Source: Dryocola clanedunensis subsp. sulfonylureivorans (GTDB lineage Bacteria > Pseudomonadota > Gammaproteobacteria > Enterobacterales > Enterobacteriaceae). Taken from it: a stretch of DNA of 64,000 nucleotides. Below, piece by piece: positions 19,087 through 27,410 of the stretch. Numbering within the stretch: the first letter of the stretch is position 1; every line of letters starts with the position of its first letter. The stretch is taken from positions 1 to 64,000 of the forward strand of contig NZ_JAERMU010000023.1 in NCBI RefSeq assembly GCF_016756775.1. Direction: 5' to 3'. Below the pieces are notes generated by a model, which did no database searches, was not told the DNA's origin, and saw nothing but the letters and a program-made list of their open reading frames with translations. The position numbers and the translations under genes were made by a program.

Positions 19087-19725
19087 ATGTCACTCTTTGA
19101 GAAAACCCATCCCGTTGCGCAGTCTGAGGCCCTACCGGGTCGCAACACGCCAATGCCGGTTGCTACCCTGCATGCAGTTAATGAACACTCCATGACTAAT
19201 GTACCAGATGGCATGGAAATCGCTTATTTTGCGATGGGTTGTTTCTGGGGCGTTGAACGCCTGTTCTGGCAGGTGCCTGGCGTTTACAGCACCGCAGCGG
19301 GGTACGCAGGCGGCTATACGCCAAATCCAACCTATCGCGAGGTTTGCAGCGGCCAGACCGGCCATACCGAAGCAGTCCGCGTCGTTTATGACCCGCAGGT
19401 AGTCAGTTATGAACAGTTGCTGCAAATTTTCTGGGAAAATCACGATCCGGCCCAGGGCATGCGCCAGGGAGGCGATGTAGGCACCCAATACCGTTCGGGT
19501 ATCTACCCGTTAACGCCAGAACAGGACGCGGCAGCTCGTGCCAGCTTAGAGCGCTTCCAGGACGCCATGGTCTTAGCAGGTGATGACCGCCAGGTGACAA
19601 CAGAAATCGCCAACGCAGGTCCGTTTTACTACGCCGAGGACGACCACCAACAGTATCTGCATAAAAACCCGTACGGCTACTGCGGTATCGGAGGGATTGG
19701 CGTTTGTCTGCCGCCTCAGGGGTGA
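19087..19725 (+). CDS. msrA: Peptide methionine (S)-S-oxide reductase A
   Basis: Encodes 212 residues, as in E. coli. The enzyme reduces methionine-(S)-sulfoxide in oxidised proteins using thioredoxin. The catalytic cysteine is Cys52 in MGCFWGVE, and the two recycling cysteines are Cys199 and Cys207 in [10 protein letters not shown] near the end. It is transcribed alone, divergently from tamA. A parDE-type toxin-antitoxin pair separates it from paeA, which normally follows it directly. Confidence 0.97.
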   Translation: MSLFEKTHPVAQSEALPGRNTPMPVATLHAVNEHSMTNVPDGMEIAYFAMGCFWGVERLFWQVPGVYSTAAGYAGGYTPNPTYREVCSGQTGHTEAVRVVYDPQVVSYEQLLQIFWENHDPAQGMRQGGDVGTQYRSGIYPLTPEQDAAARASLERFQDAMVLAGDDRQVTTEIANAGPFYYAEDDHQQYLHKNPYGYCGIGGIGVCLPPQG

Positions 19726-19785
19726 ATACTGTTAAGGCAGCCAGGCTGTTTTTTAGTTCGTTGTAGAATTAATATCCACAATCGC

Positions 19786-19820
19786 TATACTCCTTTGTAA
19801 GATCAAATCTTACAAAGGAG
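19786..19820 (+). promoter_or_regulatory. parDE promoter and perfect operator palindrome
   Basis: A -10-like TATACT at 19786-19791 is overlapped by a perfect inverted repeat with 14-bp arms: CTCCTTTGTAAGAT (19790-19803) and ATCTTACAAAGGAG (19807-19820), with a CAA centre. The right arm includes the AAAGGAG ribosome-binding site of parD. The site could block transcription when bound by ParD. If transcribed, it would also fold and hide the ribosome-binding site. A -35 is not clear (TTGTAG is 19 bases upstream). Confidence 0.65.
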
Positions 19821-19827
19821 GAGGATT

Positions 19828-20094
19828 ATGGCGCGCACGATGACTGTAGATCTCGGTGACGAGCTACGTGAGTTCATTGATTTATTAGTAGAGGCTGGGG
19901 ATTACAGAACCCAGAGCGAAGTTTTACGAGATGCTTTACGTCTGCTAAAAGAAAAACAGGCAGCCTCTAAGCTTCAGGCTTTGAAAGAATTATTAGCGGA
20001 AGGCATCAACAGCGGAACGCCAGAGGCCTGGGAAAAAGATACTTTTCTACAACGGATGAAAGAAAAGGTGAAATCAAGGAATGAAAACAGTTGA
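19828..20094 (+). CDS. ParD-family antitoxin
   Basis: Encodes 88 residues. The N-terminal ribbon-helix-helix (RTMTVDLGDELREFIDLLV, then GDYRTQSEVLRDALRLLKE) is typical of ParD/CopG antitoxins, which bind DNA as dimers and neutralise a ParE toxin through the disordered C-terminal half. A strong AAAGGAGGAGG ribosome-binding site precedes the ATG. The gene overlaps the toxin gene by 14 bases. The pair is absent from this position in E. coli K-12 and is therefore probably acquired. Confidence 0.88.
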   Translation: MARTMTVDLGDELREFIDLLVEAGDYRTQSEVLRDALRLLKEKQAASKLQALKELLAEGINSGTPEAWEKDTFLQRMKEKVKSRNENS

Positions 20095-20377
20095 GCTAAC
20101 GCCTAAAGCCGCAGAGGACATGGAGTCTATCTGGTTATACAGCTACGACCGTTACGGCGAAACGAAGGCCGATGAATACATAGACAGGATTTCGATGGTC
20201 CTGAAGATGCTGATAAGCCATGAGATAGGGGCTTCCAGACCTGAATTAGGTAAAAACATCTTCTCTATACCAGCCGAACAACACGTGATCTTTTTTGTCA
20301 GCCATTGCTCCCGCATCACAGTGATTCGTATATTAAGCCATGCTCAGGATGCGCTCAGGCATTTAGCCTGGTATTAG
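20081..20377 (+). CDS. ParE-family toxin (RelE/ParE superfamily)
   Basis: Encodes 98 residues with the RelE/ParE fold: an N-terminal ELTPKAAEDMESIW helix, then YGETKADEYIDRI and the beta-strands HVIFFVS and ITVIRILSH. ParE toxins poison DNA gyrase, whereas RelE toxins cut mRNA at the ribosome. The partner being ParD-like favours the ParE type, though this is an inference. The protein appears full length and the start overlaps the antitoxin end. Confidence 0.86.
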   Translation: MKTVELTPKAAEDMESIWLYSYDRYGETKADEYIDRISMVLKMLISHEIGASRPELGKNIFSIPAEQHVIFFVSHCSRITVIRILSHAQDALRHLAWY

Positions 20378-20527
20378 CGCCAGTGGCAGCCCCTCCCCGC
20401 CTTACGCTATACTACCCGTTGAATTTGCTGACATGCTTCACGAGAGCGGCCAGCATTTTTTATGTATGACCCCAATGGATTTTCAACTTCCCCTTCCGAG
20501 GATCTGGCCACAACAGCCAGAAAAACT

Positions 20528-21865
20528 ATGTTAAACAGTATTTTAGTGATACTTCTCTTAATCTCCGTCAGCGCATTTTTTTCGATATCCGAAATCTCGC
20601 TGGCCGCCTCCCGTAAAATTAAGCTGAAGCTGCTGGCTGATGAGGGCAACGTTAACGCACAGCGCGTGCTGAAGATGCAGGAAATGCCCGGCATGTTCTT
20701 TACCGTGGTGCAGATTGGCCTCAACGCGGTGGCAATTCTCGGCGGTATCGTCGGTGACGCGGCGTTCTCCCCGGCCTTTAAGTCGCTGCTGGAACGCTTC
20801 TTTTCACCGGAGATGTCGGATCAGCTGAGCTTTATTATCTCCTTTACCCTTGTCACCAGCCTGTTCATCCTTTTTGCAGACCTCACCCCGAAACGCATCG
20901 GTATGATTTCGCCTGAAGCTGTAGCGCTGCGAATCATCAACCCGATGCGCTTCTGTCTGTTTATCTTCCGTCCGATGGTCTGGTTCTTCAACGGTCTCGC
21001 CAACGTGATCTTCCGCATCTTCAAGCTGCCGATGGTGCGCAACGACGACATCACCTCCGACGACGTTTACGCGGTGTTTGAAGCCGGTGCGCTGGCGGGC
21101 GTGCTGCGCAAGCAGGAGCACGAGCTGATTGAAAACGTGTTCGAACTGGAATCCCGCACCGTGCCGTCGTCAATGACCTCGCGCGAAAACATCATCTGGT
21201 TCGATCTGCACGAAGACGAGCAGAGCCTGAAGAACAAAATCGCCGAGCATCCGCACTCCAAGTTCCTGGTGTGCAACGGGGATATCGACCATATCGTCGG
21301 CTATGTGGACTCCAAGGAGCTGCTGAACCGCGTGCTGGGCAACCAGAGCATGGCGCTCAACAGCGGCGTGCACCTGCGCAACACGCTGATTGTGCCGGAC
21401 ACCCTGACGCTCTCCGAAGCGCTGGAAAGCTTCAAGACCGCCGGGGAAGACTTCGCGGTGATCATGAACGAATACGCGCTGGTCGTCGGCATCATCACCC
21501 TGAACGACGTGATGACCACGCTGATGGGCGACCTGGTCGGCCAGGGCATGGAAGAGCAGATCGTTGCCCGCGACGAGAACTCGTGGCTGGTTGAAGGCGG
21601 CACGCCGATCGACGACGTGATGCGCGTGCTGGATATCGACGAGTTCCCGCAGAACGGGAACTACGAGACCATCGGCGGCTTTATGATGTTTATGCTGCGT
21701 AAAATTCCGAAGCGCACCGACTCGGTGAAGTTCTCTGGCTACAAGTTCGAGGTGGTGGATATTGATAACTACCGCATCGACCAGCTGCTGGTGACCCGCA
21801 TCGACAATAAACCGTCGGGGCTGTCGCCTAAGCTGCCGGATGCCGAAGAGCAGAATGCAGGTTAA
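20528..21865 (+). CDS. paeA: PaeA (YtfL), CNNM/HlyC-CorC-family polyamine exporter
   Basis: Encodes 445 residues (E. coli YtfL: 447). The N-terminal DUF21/CNNM membrane domain has four hydrophobic segments. A pair of CBS domains and a C-terminal CorC_HlyC domain (NYETIGGFMMFMLRKIPK region) follow. E. coli and Salmonella PaeA protect cells from cadaverine and putrescine, probably by export. The start was set at the ATG giving MLNSILVILLL; the longest frame adds 22 polar residues not found in the family. In E. coli ytfK follows; here an island is inserted after it. Confidence 0.93.
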   Translation: MLNSILVILLLISVSAFFSISEISLAASRKIKLKLLADEGNVNAQRVLKMQEMPGMFFTVVQIGLNAVAILGGIVGDAAFSPAFKSLLERFFSPEMSDQLSFIISFTLVTSLFILFADLTPKRIGMISPEAVALRIINPMRFCLFIFRPMVWFFNGLANVIFRIFKLPMVRNDDITSDDVYAVFEAGALAGVLRKQEHELIENVFELESRTVPSSMTSRENIIWFDLHEDEQSLKNKIAEHPHSKFLVCNGDIDHIVGYVDSKELLNRVLGNQSMALNSGVHLRNTLIVPDTLTLSEALESFKTAGEDFAVIMNEYALVVGIITLNDVMTTLMGDLVGQGMEEQIVARDENSWLVEGGTPIDDVMRVLDIDEFPQNGNYETIGGFMMFMLRKIPKRTDSVKFSGYKFEVVDIDNYRIDQLLVTRIDNKPSGLSPKLPDAEEQNAG

Positions 21866-21877
21866 ATGAGTTTCCAG

Positions 21878-21903
21878 GTCGGGTAAGCGTAGCGTCACCC
21901 GAC
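21878..21903. repeat. Short REP-like palindrome after paeA
   Basis: GTCGGGT (21878-21884) pairs with ACCCGAC (21897-21903). The inner AAGCGTAGCGTC is typical of enterobacterial intergenic palindromes. It lies between the paeA stop and its terminator. Confidence 0.55.
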
Positions 21904-21918
21904 AAACAGCCGCTAATC

Positions 21919-21947
21919 ATGCCGCCCAATCAGGCGGCATTTTTTTT
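21919..21947 (+). terminator. Rho-independent terminator of paeA
   Basis: ATGCCGCC and GGCGGCAT form an 8-bp stem around CAATCA, followed by a T-run at 21940-21947. Its T-run overlaps the stop of the convergent carbamate kinase gene. Confidence 0.9.
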
Positions 21948-22850
21948 ACAGATGTACCCGAGTTCCCTTCTGTCCCGCCAGAATAGCCGGGGCGTCTTTC
22001 AATGCGCCAATCCACGCCACGTTCCCCGTCCGTTCCACAAACTCGATGACGGCCTCCGCTTTCGGCCCCATCGCCCCGTCAGGTGCGGCAAACGGTTTTA
22101 GCTGCGCCGTCGTTACGTCATCCAGCGCTCTCGCCTGCGGCGTTCCCCAGTCCTGGTAAACCGCATCCGCGTCGGTGAGGATCATCAGGTGTTCAGCTTC
22201 CAGCTCCACAGCCAGCCGCGACGCGGTGAGATCTTTATCGATTACCGCCTCCACGCCGCAGTACCCTTGCGTAACCTGCACGACCGGCATACCGCCACCG
22301 CCCGCACAAACCACCACGTGATCCAGCGCCAGCAGCCCTTTGATGCCTTCAACATCCAGCACCCGCTGAGGGCGCGGGGAGGCCACCACGCGGCGAATGT
22401 ACTGACCATCCTGCTTCATCTGCCAGCCGTACTGCTCGCGCAGCTCCGCCTCCTGCTCCGGTGAGTAAACGGGGCCAATGTATTTCCCCGGCGTCTGGAA
22501 GGCAGGATCGTCGCCGTGAACCTCTACCCGCGTCAACAACGTGCTGACCGGCGGCATACCAGCCAGTTGTCCCAGCTTCTGGGTAATCATGTAGCCCAGC
22601 ATCCCCTGGGTTTCCGCCACCAGAATATCCAGTGGATAAGGCGGAGCCGCCGGGTAGGCGAGGTTTTGCAGAGCAAGCAGCCCAACCTGCGGACCGTTGC
22701 CGTGGACTATCACCACGCGGTAATCGCGGCTCAGCGTAGCCACCACCTCCGCCGCCAGCGCAATATTTTTATATTGATTCTCCGCGGATAAAACTTCCCC
22801 GCGCCGCAATAACGCATTCCCCCCAGGGCAATAACCAGCACTTTCTTCAT
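21946..22850 (-). pseudogene. allK: Carbamate kinase (AllK/YbcF type) with a -1 frameshift near the start
   Basis: Two frames together give a 301-residue carbamate kinase close to E. coli YbcF (AllK), which turns carbamoyl phosphate plus ADP into ATP, CO2 and ammonia. The frame starting at ATG 22848-22850 reads MKKVLVIALGG and then leaves the family sequence. The next frame begins with NALLRRGE and continues intact to the stop with HGNGPQVG, VVCAGGGG, AVIDKDL and DADAVYQDWG. One G is missing from a G-run (six at 22819-22824 where seven would restore the frame). It could be a real disruption, a homopolymer error, or a G_GGG_GGA slippery site giving -1 slippage. It is divergent from the MFS gene. 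Confidence 0.85.
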
Positions 22851-23060
22851 TTGTTCCCTCATCAGGTCATCAGTCAATGAGCAACAAAATAAATAACTGG
22901 CGAAGTTAAAATGTGATCTGCGCGACATGAAAATAATTACTAAGTTTATTTTGGCAATCTCTCACGCCATGAAGATAATTATAAAATATTTTTTCAACTC
23001 GCCATTATTTAAACATTTTTAATAATAAATCGATGCCAGACGGAGCACTCAAAAGGAAAT

Positions 23061-23084
23061 TATCACAATCAGGCAAGTGTGATA
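23061..23084. promoter_or_regulatory. Inverted repeat in the allK/MFS divergent control region
   Basis: The 331-base spacer between the divergent kinase and transporter genes is clearly more AT-rich than its neighbours. It contains TATCACA (23061-23067) and TGTGATA (23078-23084), a 7-bp inverted repeat with a 10-base spacer. The site could bind the AllS-like LysR regulator (palindromic, with T and A at the ends) or CRP (the right half plus TTGCTCA resembles TGTGA-N6-TCACA). No convincing -35/-10 pair could be chosen. Confidence 0.4.
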
Positions 23085-23181
23085 TTGCTCAAGAGATTAC
23101 CCGCTGCACCTCGCTATCGTAGCGCCAACGAATCTTTCTTGATGTTGAAAATCGGGTATTCAAGTTATTAAGGAAATTAAC

Positions 23182-24405
23182 ATGTCTGATTCAATTAACT
23201 CCGCTGCGGAAACGCAAAAAAGAGGTATTCCCGCCTGGTGGGTTACCATTTTTCTCTTCTGGCTCGGCTGGATATTTATGTATGCCGACCGCACAATATT
23301 AAATCCGGTGATGGGAGAATTAGAAAAAGAGTTTGGATTAAGCGGCACCCAGCTTGGTATTCTGAATTCCGTCTTTTATTTCTCTTACGCCATTCTGCAG
23401 GTTCCGGCCGGTATTCTGGGCGACAAAATAGGTAAGAAGAAGGTGCTGGTTCCCGGCTTCTTATTATTTGGCGTCTTTACCGCCGTCACCGGCTGGGCAA
23501 AAACCTGGACTACCCTGCTGTTTGCCCGCGTGGTTACCGGCGCTGGCGAAGGGACCTATTACGGCCCGCAGTACGGCCTCTCCTCCGAACAGATCCCGAA
23601 AAAGTACCGCTCGCTGGGCAGCGCCATCATCAACAGCGGCATGGCCTTTGGTATCGCGCTGGGCCTGATGAGCTCCAGCTGGCTGGTTTACGACCAGGGC
23701 TACAGCTGGCGGATGCCGTTCTACGCCATGGCCGTGCCGTCGATTCTGGTGGGGCTGGGGATCTGGTTCTTCGTTAAAGAGAAAAAACGCGCGGCGGTCA
23801 CTGCCGACGGCGTTGTCGTTAAGAAAGGCAAGTTCAGCGACCTGCTGAAAAACCGCAACCTGCTGCTGACCTATCTGATGGTGTTCTGCAGCCTGTTTGG
23901 CTTCTTCGTGATCCTCACCTGGCTGCCGTATTACCTGCAAAGCGAACGAGGTATTGCGGGCAGCGAAACCGGCTTTATCTCTTCACTGGTGGCGTGGATC
24001 TCTATTCCCGGCGCGCTGATTTTCTCCTCGGTTTCTGACCGCCTCGGCAAACGTAAGCCGCTGATCTTAATCCTCGTCCCGGTCGCCATCCTCAGCATGC
24101 TGTCGATTATCTGGATGCCGAGTATGACCGGCGTGGTGGTCGCCCTGTGCATCTATGGCCTGGTTGGCAAGCTGGCGCTCGACCCGGTGCTGGTGGCGCT
24201 GGTCGCCGACAGCGTAGATGAGAACAACTACAGCACCGCGTTTGGCCTGTTCAATTTCATCGGCATGAGCTCCTCCATCCTTGCGCCGATCATCGCGGGC
24301 GCCGCGCGGGATATGACCGGCAGCCTGGCCTCCAGCTTCTATGTTTCCGCCGTCCTGCTGGCCATCGGCCTGGTCGGCATGCTGTTTTTGAAAGAGAAGA
24401 AATAA
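23182..24405 (+). CDS. MFS transporter, anion:cation symporter-like
   Basis: Encodes 407 residues with 12 hydrophobic segments. The MFS signature between segments 2 and 3 is DKIGKKK, and a second copy (DRLGKRK) lies in the middle. ADRTILNPVMGELEKEFGLS in the first segments is typical of the ACS branch, which imports organic anions such as hexuronates, tartrate, phthalate or allantoate. AAGGAAAT precedes the ATG. Only 15 bases separate it from fdrA/allF, so it should bring in the substrate of the carbamoyltransferase; oxalurate or a similar carbamoylated anion is an inference. Confidence 0.85.
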   Translation: MSDSINSAAETQKRGIPAWWVTIFLFWLGWIFMYADRTILNPVMGELEKEFGLSGTQLGILNSVFYFSYAILQVPAGILGDKIGKKKVLVPGFLLFGVFTAVTGWAKTWTTLLFARVVTGAGEGTYYGPQYGLSSEQIPKKYRSLGSAIINSGMAFGIALGLMSSSWLVYDQGYSWRMPFYAMAVPSILVGLGIWFFVKEKKRAAVTADGVVVKKGKFSDLLKNRNLLLTYLMVFCSLFGFFVILTWLPYYLQSERGIAGSETGFISSLVAWISIPGALIFSSVSDRLGKRKPLILILVPVAILSMLSIIWMPSMTGVVVALCIYGLVGKLALDPVLVALVADSVDENNYSTAFGLFNFIGMSSSILAPIIAGAARDMTGSLASSFYVSAVLLAIGLVGMLFLKEKK

Positions 24406-24420
24406 TCAGAGGTAATAACC

Positions 24421-26088
24421 ATGATTTATGCGTTTATCAAAAAGGGCAGCTTTCAGGACTCCGTCAGCCTGATGCTCATTTCGCGCAAGCTCAGCGCGTC
24501 GCCCGAGGTGGAAGAAGTTTCGGTAATGATGGGCACGCCCGCGAACAAGTCCCTGCTGGAAACCACCGGGTTCTGGCATGACGATTTCACCGACGCCACG
24601 CCGAACGATATCTGTGCCGCCGTGCGCGTTGGTGCAGAAAATCCGGGTATCGTCGATCTGATCCGCGAACAGCTGGAAACCGAGCTGACCGCCATCACCC
24701 AGGCGGCGGGCCAGGGGCAGCATCTGGCGAAAGCGCGCCGCTGGCAGAGCGCCTGCGACAAAATGCCGGATGCCAATCTGCTGCTGATCTCCGTGGCCGG
24801 GGAGTACGCCGCAGGCGTTGCCGAGCAGGGATTGCTGAGCGGCAAAAACGTGATGATGTTTTCCGATAACGTACCGGTTGAGCAGGAGGTCGCCCTTAAG
24901 CAGCAGGCGCGGGATCGCGGGCTGATCGTCATGGGGCCCGATTGCGGCACCGCAATGATCGCCGGAGCGCCGCTGGCGTTTGCTAACGTGCTGCCGAAAG
25001 GCAACATCGGCATTATCGGCGCGTCCGGCACCGGCATTCAGGAACTCGCTTCGCAAATTGCCCTACACAACCACGGAGTCAGCCACGCAATTGGCCTGGG
25101 CGGACGCGATCTCAGCGCGGAAGTCGGCGGAATAAGTGCGCTCACGGCGCTGGAGTGGCTGGCCGCCGATGAGCAAAGCAAAGTGCTGGCATTTGTCTCG
25201 AAGCCCCCGGCGGAAGCGGTGCGCCAGAAGGTTATCGCCGCCATGCAGCGCATCCCTAAGCCCATTGTCGCCTTGTTCCTCGGCGCGAAGCCAGAGAAAT
25301 GCAACGAGGGCAACGTCTGGCTGGCCTCCACGCTTTCACAGGCTGCGCAGCTTGCCGTGATGCTCGCCTGCGTGGCGGAAGTCACCGAAACCCAGTCTGC
25401 CGTGGTTGGCAAAACTATCTCCGGGCTGTACGCCGGGGGCACGCTTGCCGCCGAAGCCGCAATGCTGCTTGCCGCACAGCTGGACGTTGAGCCGGATGCC
25501 CATCATCACAACGGCATCATGCTGGAGGCGAAAGGTCACCGCATTGTCGACCTGGGAGACGATGTTTATACCGTGGGCCGCCCGCACCCGATGATCGACC
25601 CGACCACCCGCTCCATTGAGATCGAAAAGCTCATCCAGCAAAAAGACGTTGGGGTCCTCCTGTTGGATGTCGTGCTGGGGTTTGGCGCCTGCGCCGATCC
25701 TGCTGGCGCGGTGGTAGAAGCCGTACAGAAAGTCCGCGAGGCCCGGGGACCCGGCAATCCGCTGGTCGTTATCGCCACCTTAACCGGCACGGAAAAAGAT
25801 CCTCAGTGCCGCACAACGCAGGCCGATACGCTGTTGAACGCCGATATCGTGGTGATGAACAATTTGCAGGAAGCCATCCTGCTGGCAACCCACCTTATCA
25901 CTCAGCATCAGCATCCTGTCACCGCAACGCGCCCGGCCATTCTGGACGGCGTGAAAGTCATCAATGCCGGCCTGCGCAGCTTTGCAAGCGATCTGCAAAG
26001 CACGGGCACGCCGGTTGTGCACTATCAGTGGGCACCCGTTGCCGGTGGCAACGCACGGCTCGCCAGTCTGTTAAAACAACTGAATTAA
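24421..26088 (+). CDS. allF: FdrA/AllF, oxamate carbamoyltransferase subunit
   Basis: Encodes 555 residues, exactly the length of E. coli FdrA. It has an acyl-CoA-synthetase-like architecture with a CoA-binding-type Rossmann part (GNIGIIGASGTGIQELASQI near residue 200) and a ligase-CoA-type C-terminal part (GRPHPMIDPT). In E. coli FdrA, YlbE and YlbF have been assigned as the oxamate carbamoyltransferase AllFGH, which cleaves oxalurate with phosphate to oxamate and carbamoyl phosphate during anaerobic allantoin breakdown. It is the second gene of the island operon, followed 13 bases later by allG. Confidence 0.9.
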   Translation: MIYAFIKKGSFQDSVSLMLISRKLSASPEVEEVSVMMGTPANKSLLETTGFWHDDFTDATPNDICAAVRVGAENPGIVDLIREQLETELTAITQAAGQGQHLAKARRWQSACDKMPDANLLLISVAGEYAAGVAEQGLLSGKNVMMFSDNVPVEQEVALKQQARDRGLIVMGPDCGTAMIAGAPLAFANVLPKGNIGIIGASGTGIQELASQIALHNHGVSHAIGLGGRDLSAEVGGISALTALEWLAADEQSKVLAFVSKPPAEAVRQKVIAAMQRIPKPIVALFLGAKPEKCNEGNVWLASTLSQAAQLAVMLACVAEVTETQSAVVGKTISGLYAGGTLAAEAAMLLAAQLDVEPDAHHHNGIMLEAKGHRIVDLGDDVYTVGRPHPMIDPTTRSIEIEKLIQQKDVGVLLLDVVLGFGACADPAGAVVEAVQKVREARGPGNPLVVIATLTGTEKDPQCRTTQADTLLNADIVVMNNLQEAILLATHLITQHQHPVTATRPAILDGVKVINAGLRSFASDLQSTGTPVVHYQWAPVAGGNARLASLLKQLN

Positions 26089-26101
26089 GAAGGAAGTGGC
26101 A

Positions 26102-27364
26102 ATGTATTCATCAATTTCCGAAGCCAATGCGGCAATCATTGAACAAATTAAAGCGGCGCGTCCCTACTGGACCGACGTACGTCTGGCCCATGAGGCCATT
26201 CCTGAGCTGGCGCAGGGCAAAAAGCTGCTCCATGCGGGCCCGCCGATCGCCTGGCAGGAGATGACTGGCCCGATGCGCGGCGCATGCCTGGGGGCCTGCC
26301 TGTTTGAAGGCTGGGCGGCTAGCGAAGAAGAGGCAAAGACCCTGCTGGACAACGGCGGCGTGGAATTCATCCCCTGCCACCACGTCAGCGCGGTTGGCCC
26401 GATGGGGGGCATTACCTCCGCCCATATGCCGGTGCTGGTGGTGAAAAACAGCGTGCACGGCAACCAGGCCTGCTGCAACCTGAACGAAGGGATCGGTAAG
26501 GTGATGCGCTTCGGTGCCTACGGCCCGGACGTGCAGCAGCGCCTGCGCTGGATGCGCGACACCCTGGCCCCGGTGCTTCAGGAAGCGCTTGGGCGCATTG
26601 ATAACGGCATCGACCTGACCGCATTAATGGCGCAGGCAATCACCATGGGTGACGAGTTCCACCAGCGTAACATTGCCGCCTCCGCCCTGCTGATGCGCAC
26701 CCTGTCGCCTTATATCGTGCAGCTGGACCGCCCGAAGGCAGAGCTTGCGGAGGTGATGCAGTTCCTGAGCGTCACCGACCAGTTCTTCCTGAACCTGGCG
26801 ATGGCCTACAGCAAAGCGGTAATGGACGCCGCCGCACAGATTAAAGCAGGGTCGATTGTCACCGCCATGACCCGCAACGGGCGCGATTTCGGCATCCGCG
26901 TCAGCGGGCTGGGCGACCGCTGGTTTACCGCGCCGGTCAATACGCCGCAGGGGCTGTTCTTCACCGGCTTCAGCCAGGCGGACGCTAACCCGGATATCGG
27001 CGACAGCGCCATCACCGAAACGCTGGGCATCGGCGGCGCGGCGATGATTGCGGCGCCGGGCGTGACGCGCTTCGTGGGCGCGGGCGGGATGGACGCGGCG
27101 CTGGAAACCAGCGAAGAGATGACCGAAATCTATCTCGACAGCAACCCGATGCTGCAAATCCCGTCGTGGAACTTTAAAGGGGCATGTCTGGGCCTTGATA
27201 TCCGTCGCGTGGTGGAAACGGGGATCACACCGCTGATTAATACCGGGATTGCCCACCGCGAAGCGGGCGTGGGGCAGGTTGGGGCCGGGACAGTGCGCGC
27301 ACCGCTGCCCTGCTTCGAACTGGCACTTGAAGCCCTTGCGCAAGTTCATCATATTACGGCTTAA
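26102..27364 (+). CDS. allG: YlbE/AllG, oxamate carbamoyltransferase subunit (DUF1116)
   Basis: Encodes 420 residues of the DUF1116 family, very similar to E. coli YlbE (AllG) across its length. Conserved blocks include HAGPPIAWQEMTGPMRGA, CHHVSAVGPMGGITSA and VTAMTRNGRDFGIRVSGLG. I chose the ATG at 26102, which is preceded by AGAAGGAAG, instead of the GTG two codons upstream. It should act with AllF and AllH. The catalytic chemistry cannot be located from the sequence. Confidence 0.9.
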   Translation: MYSSISEANAAIIEQIKAARPYWTDVRLAHEAIPELAQGKKLLHAGPPIAWQEMTGPMRGACLGACLFEGWAASEEEAKTLLDNGGVEFIPCHHVSAVGPMGGITSAHMPVLVVKNSVHGNQACCNLNEGIGKVMRFGAYGPDVQQRLRWMRDTLAPVLQEALGRIDNGIDLTALMAQAITMGDEFHQRNIAASALLMRTLSPYIVQLDRPKAELAEVMQFLSVTDQFFLNLAMAYSKAVMDAAAQIKAGSIVTAMTRNGRDFGIRVSGLGDRWFTAPVNTPQGLFFTGFSQADANPDIGDSAITETLGIGGAAMIAAPGVTRFVGAGGMDAALETSEEMTEIYLDSNPMLQIPSWNFKGACLGLDIRRVVETGITPLINTGIAHREAGVGQVGAGTVRAPLPCFELALEALAQVHHITA

Positions 27365-27410
27365 ACCTACGAGGGGGCGGCGCGGCTGCCCCTCAAATGG
27401 AGCGATATGA

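Noticed and set aside
21946-22809. Carbamate kinase starting at TTG 22809
   Set aside because: This start would remove the conserved GGNA loop and lacks a ribosome-binding site. The real start lies at 22850 in another frame.
23091-23160. FNR-like site upstream of the MFS gene
   Set aside because: TTGAT is found at 23134-23144 but the second half-site is poor, so the match was judged too weak to list.
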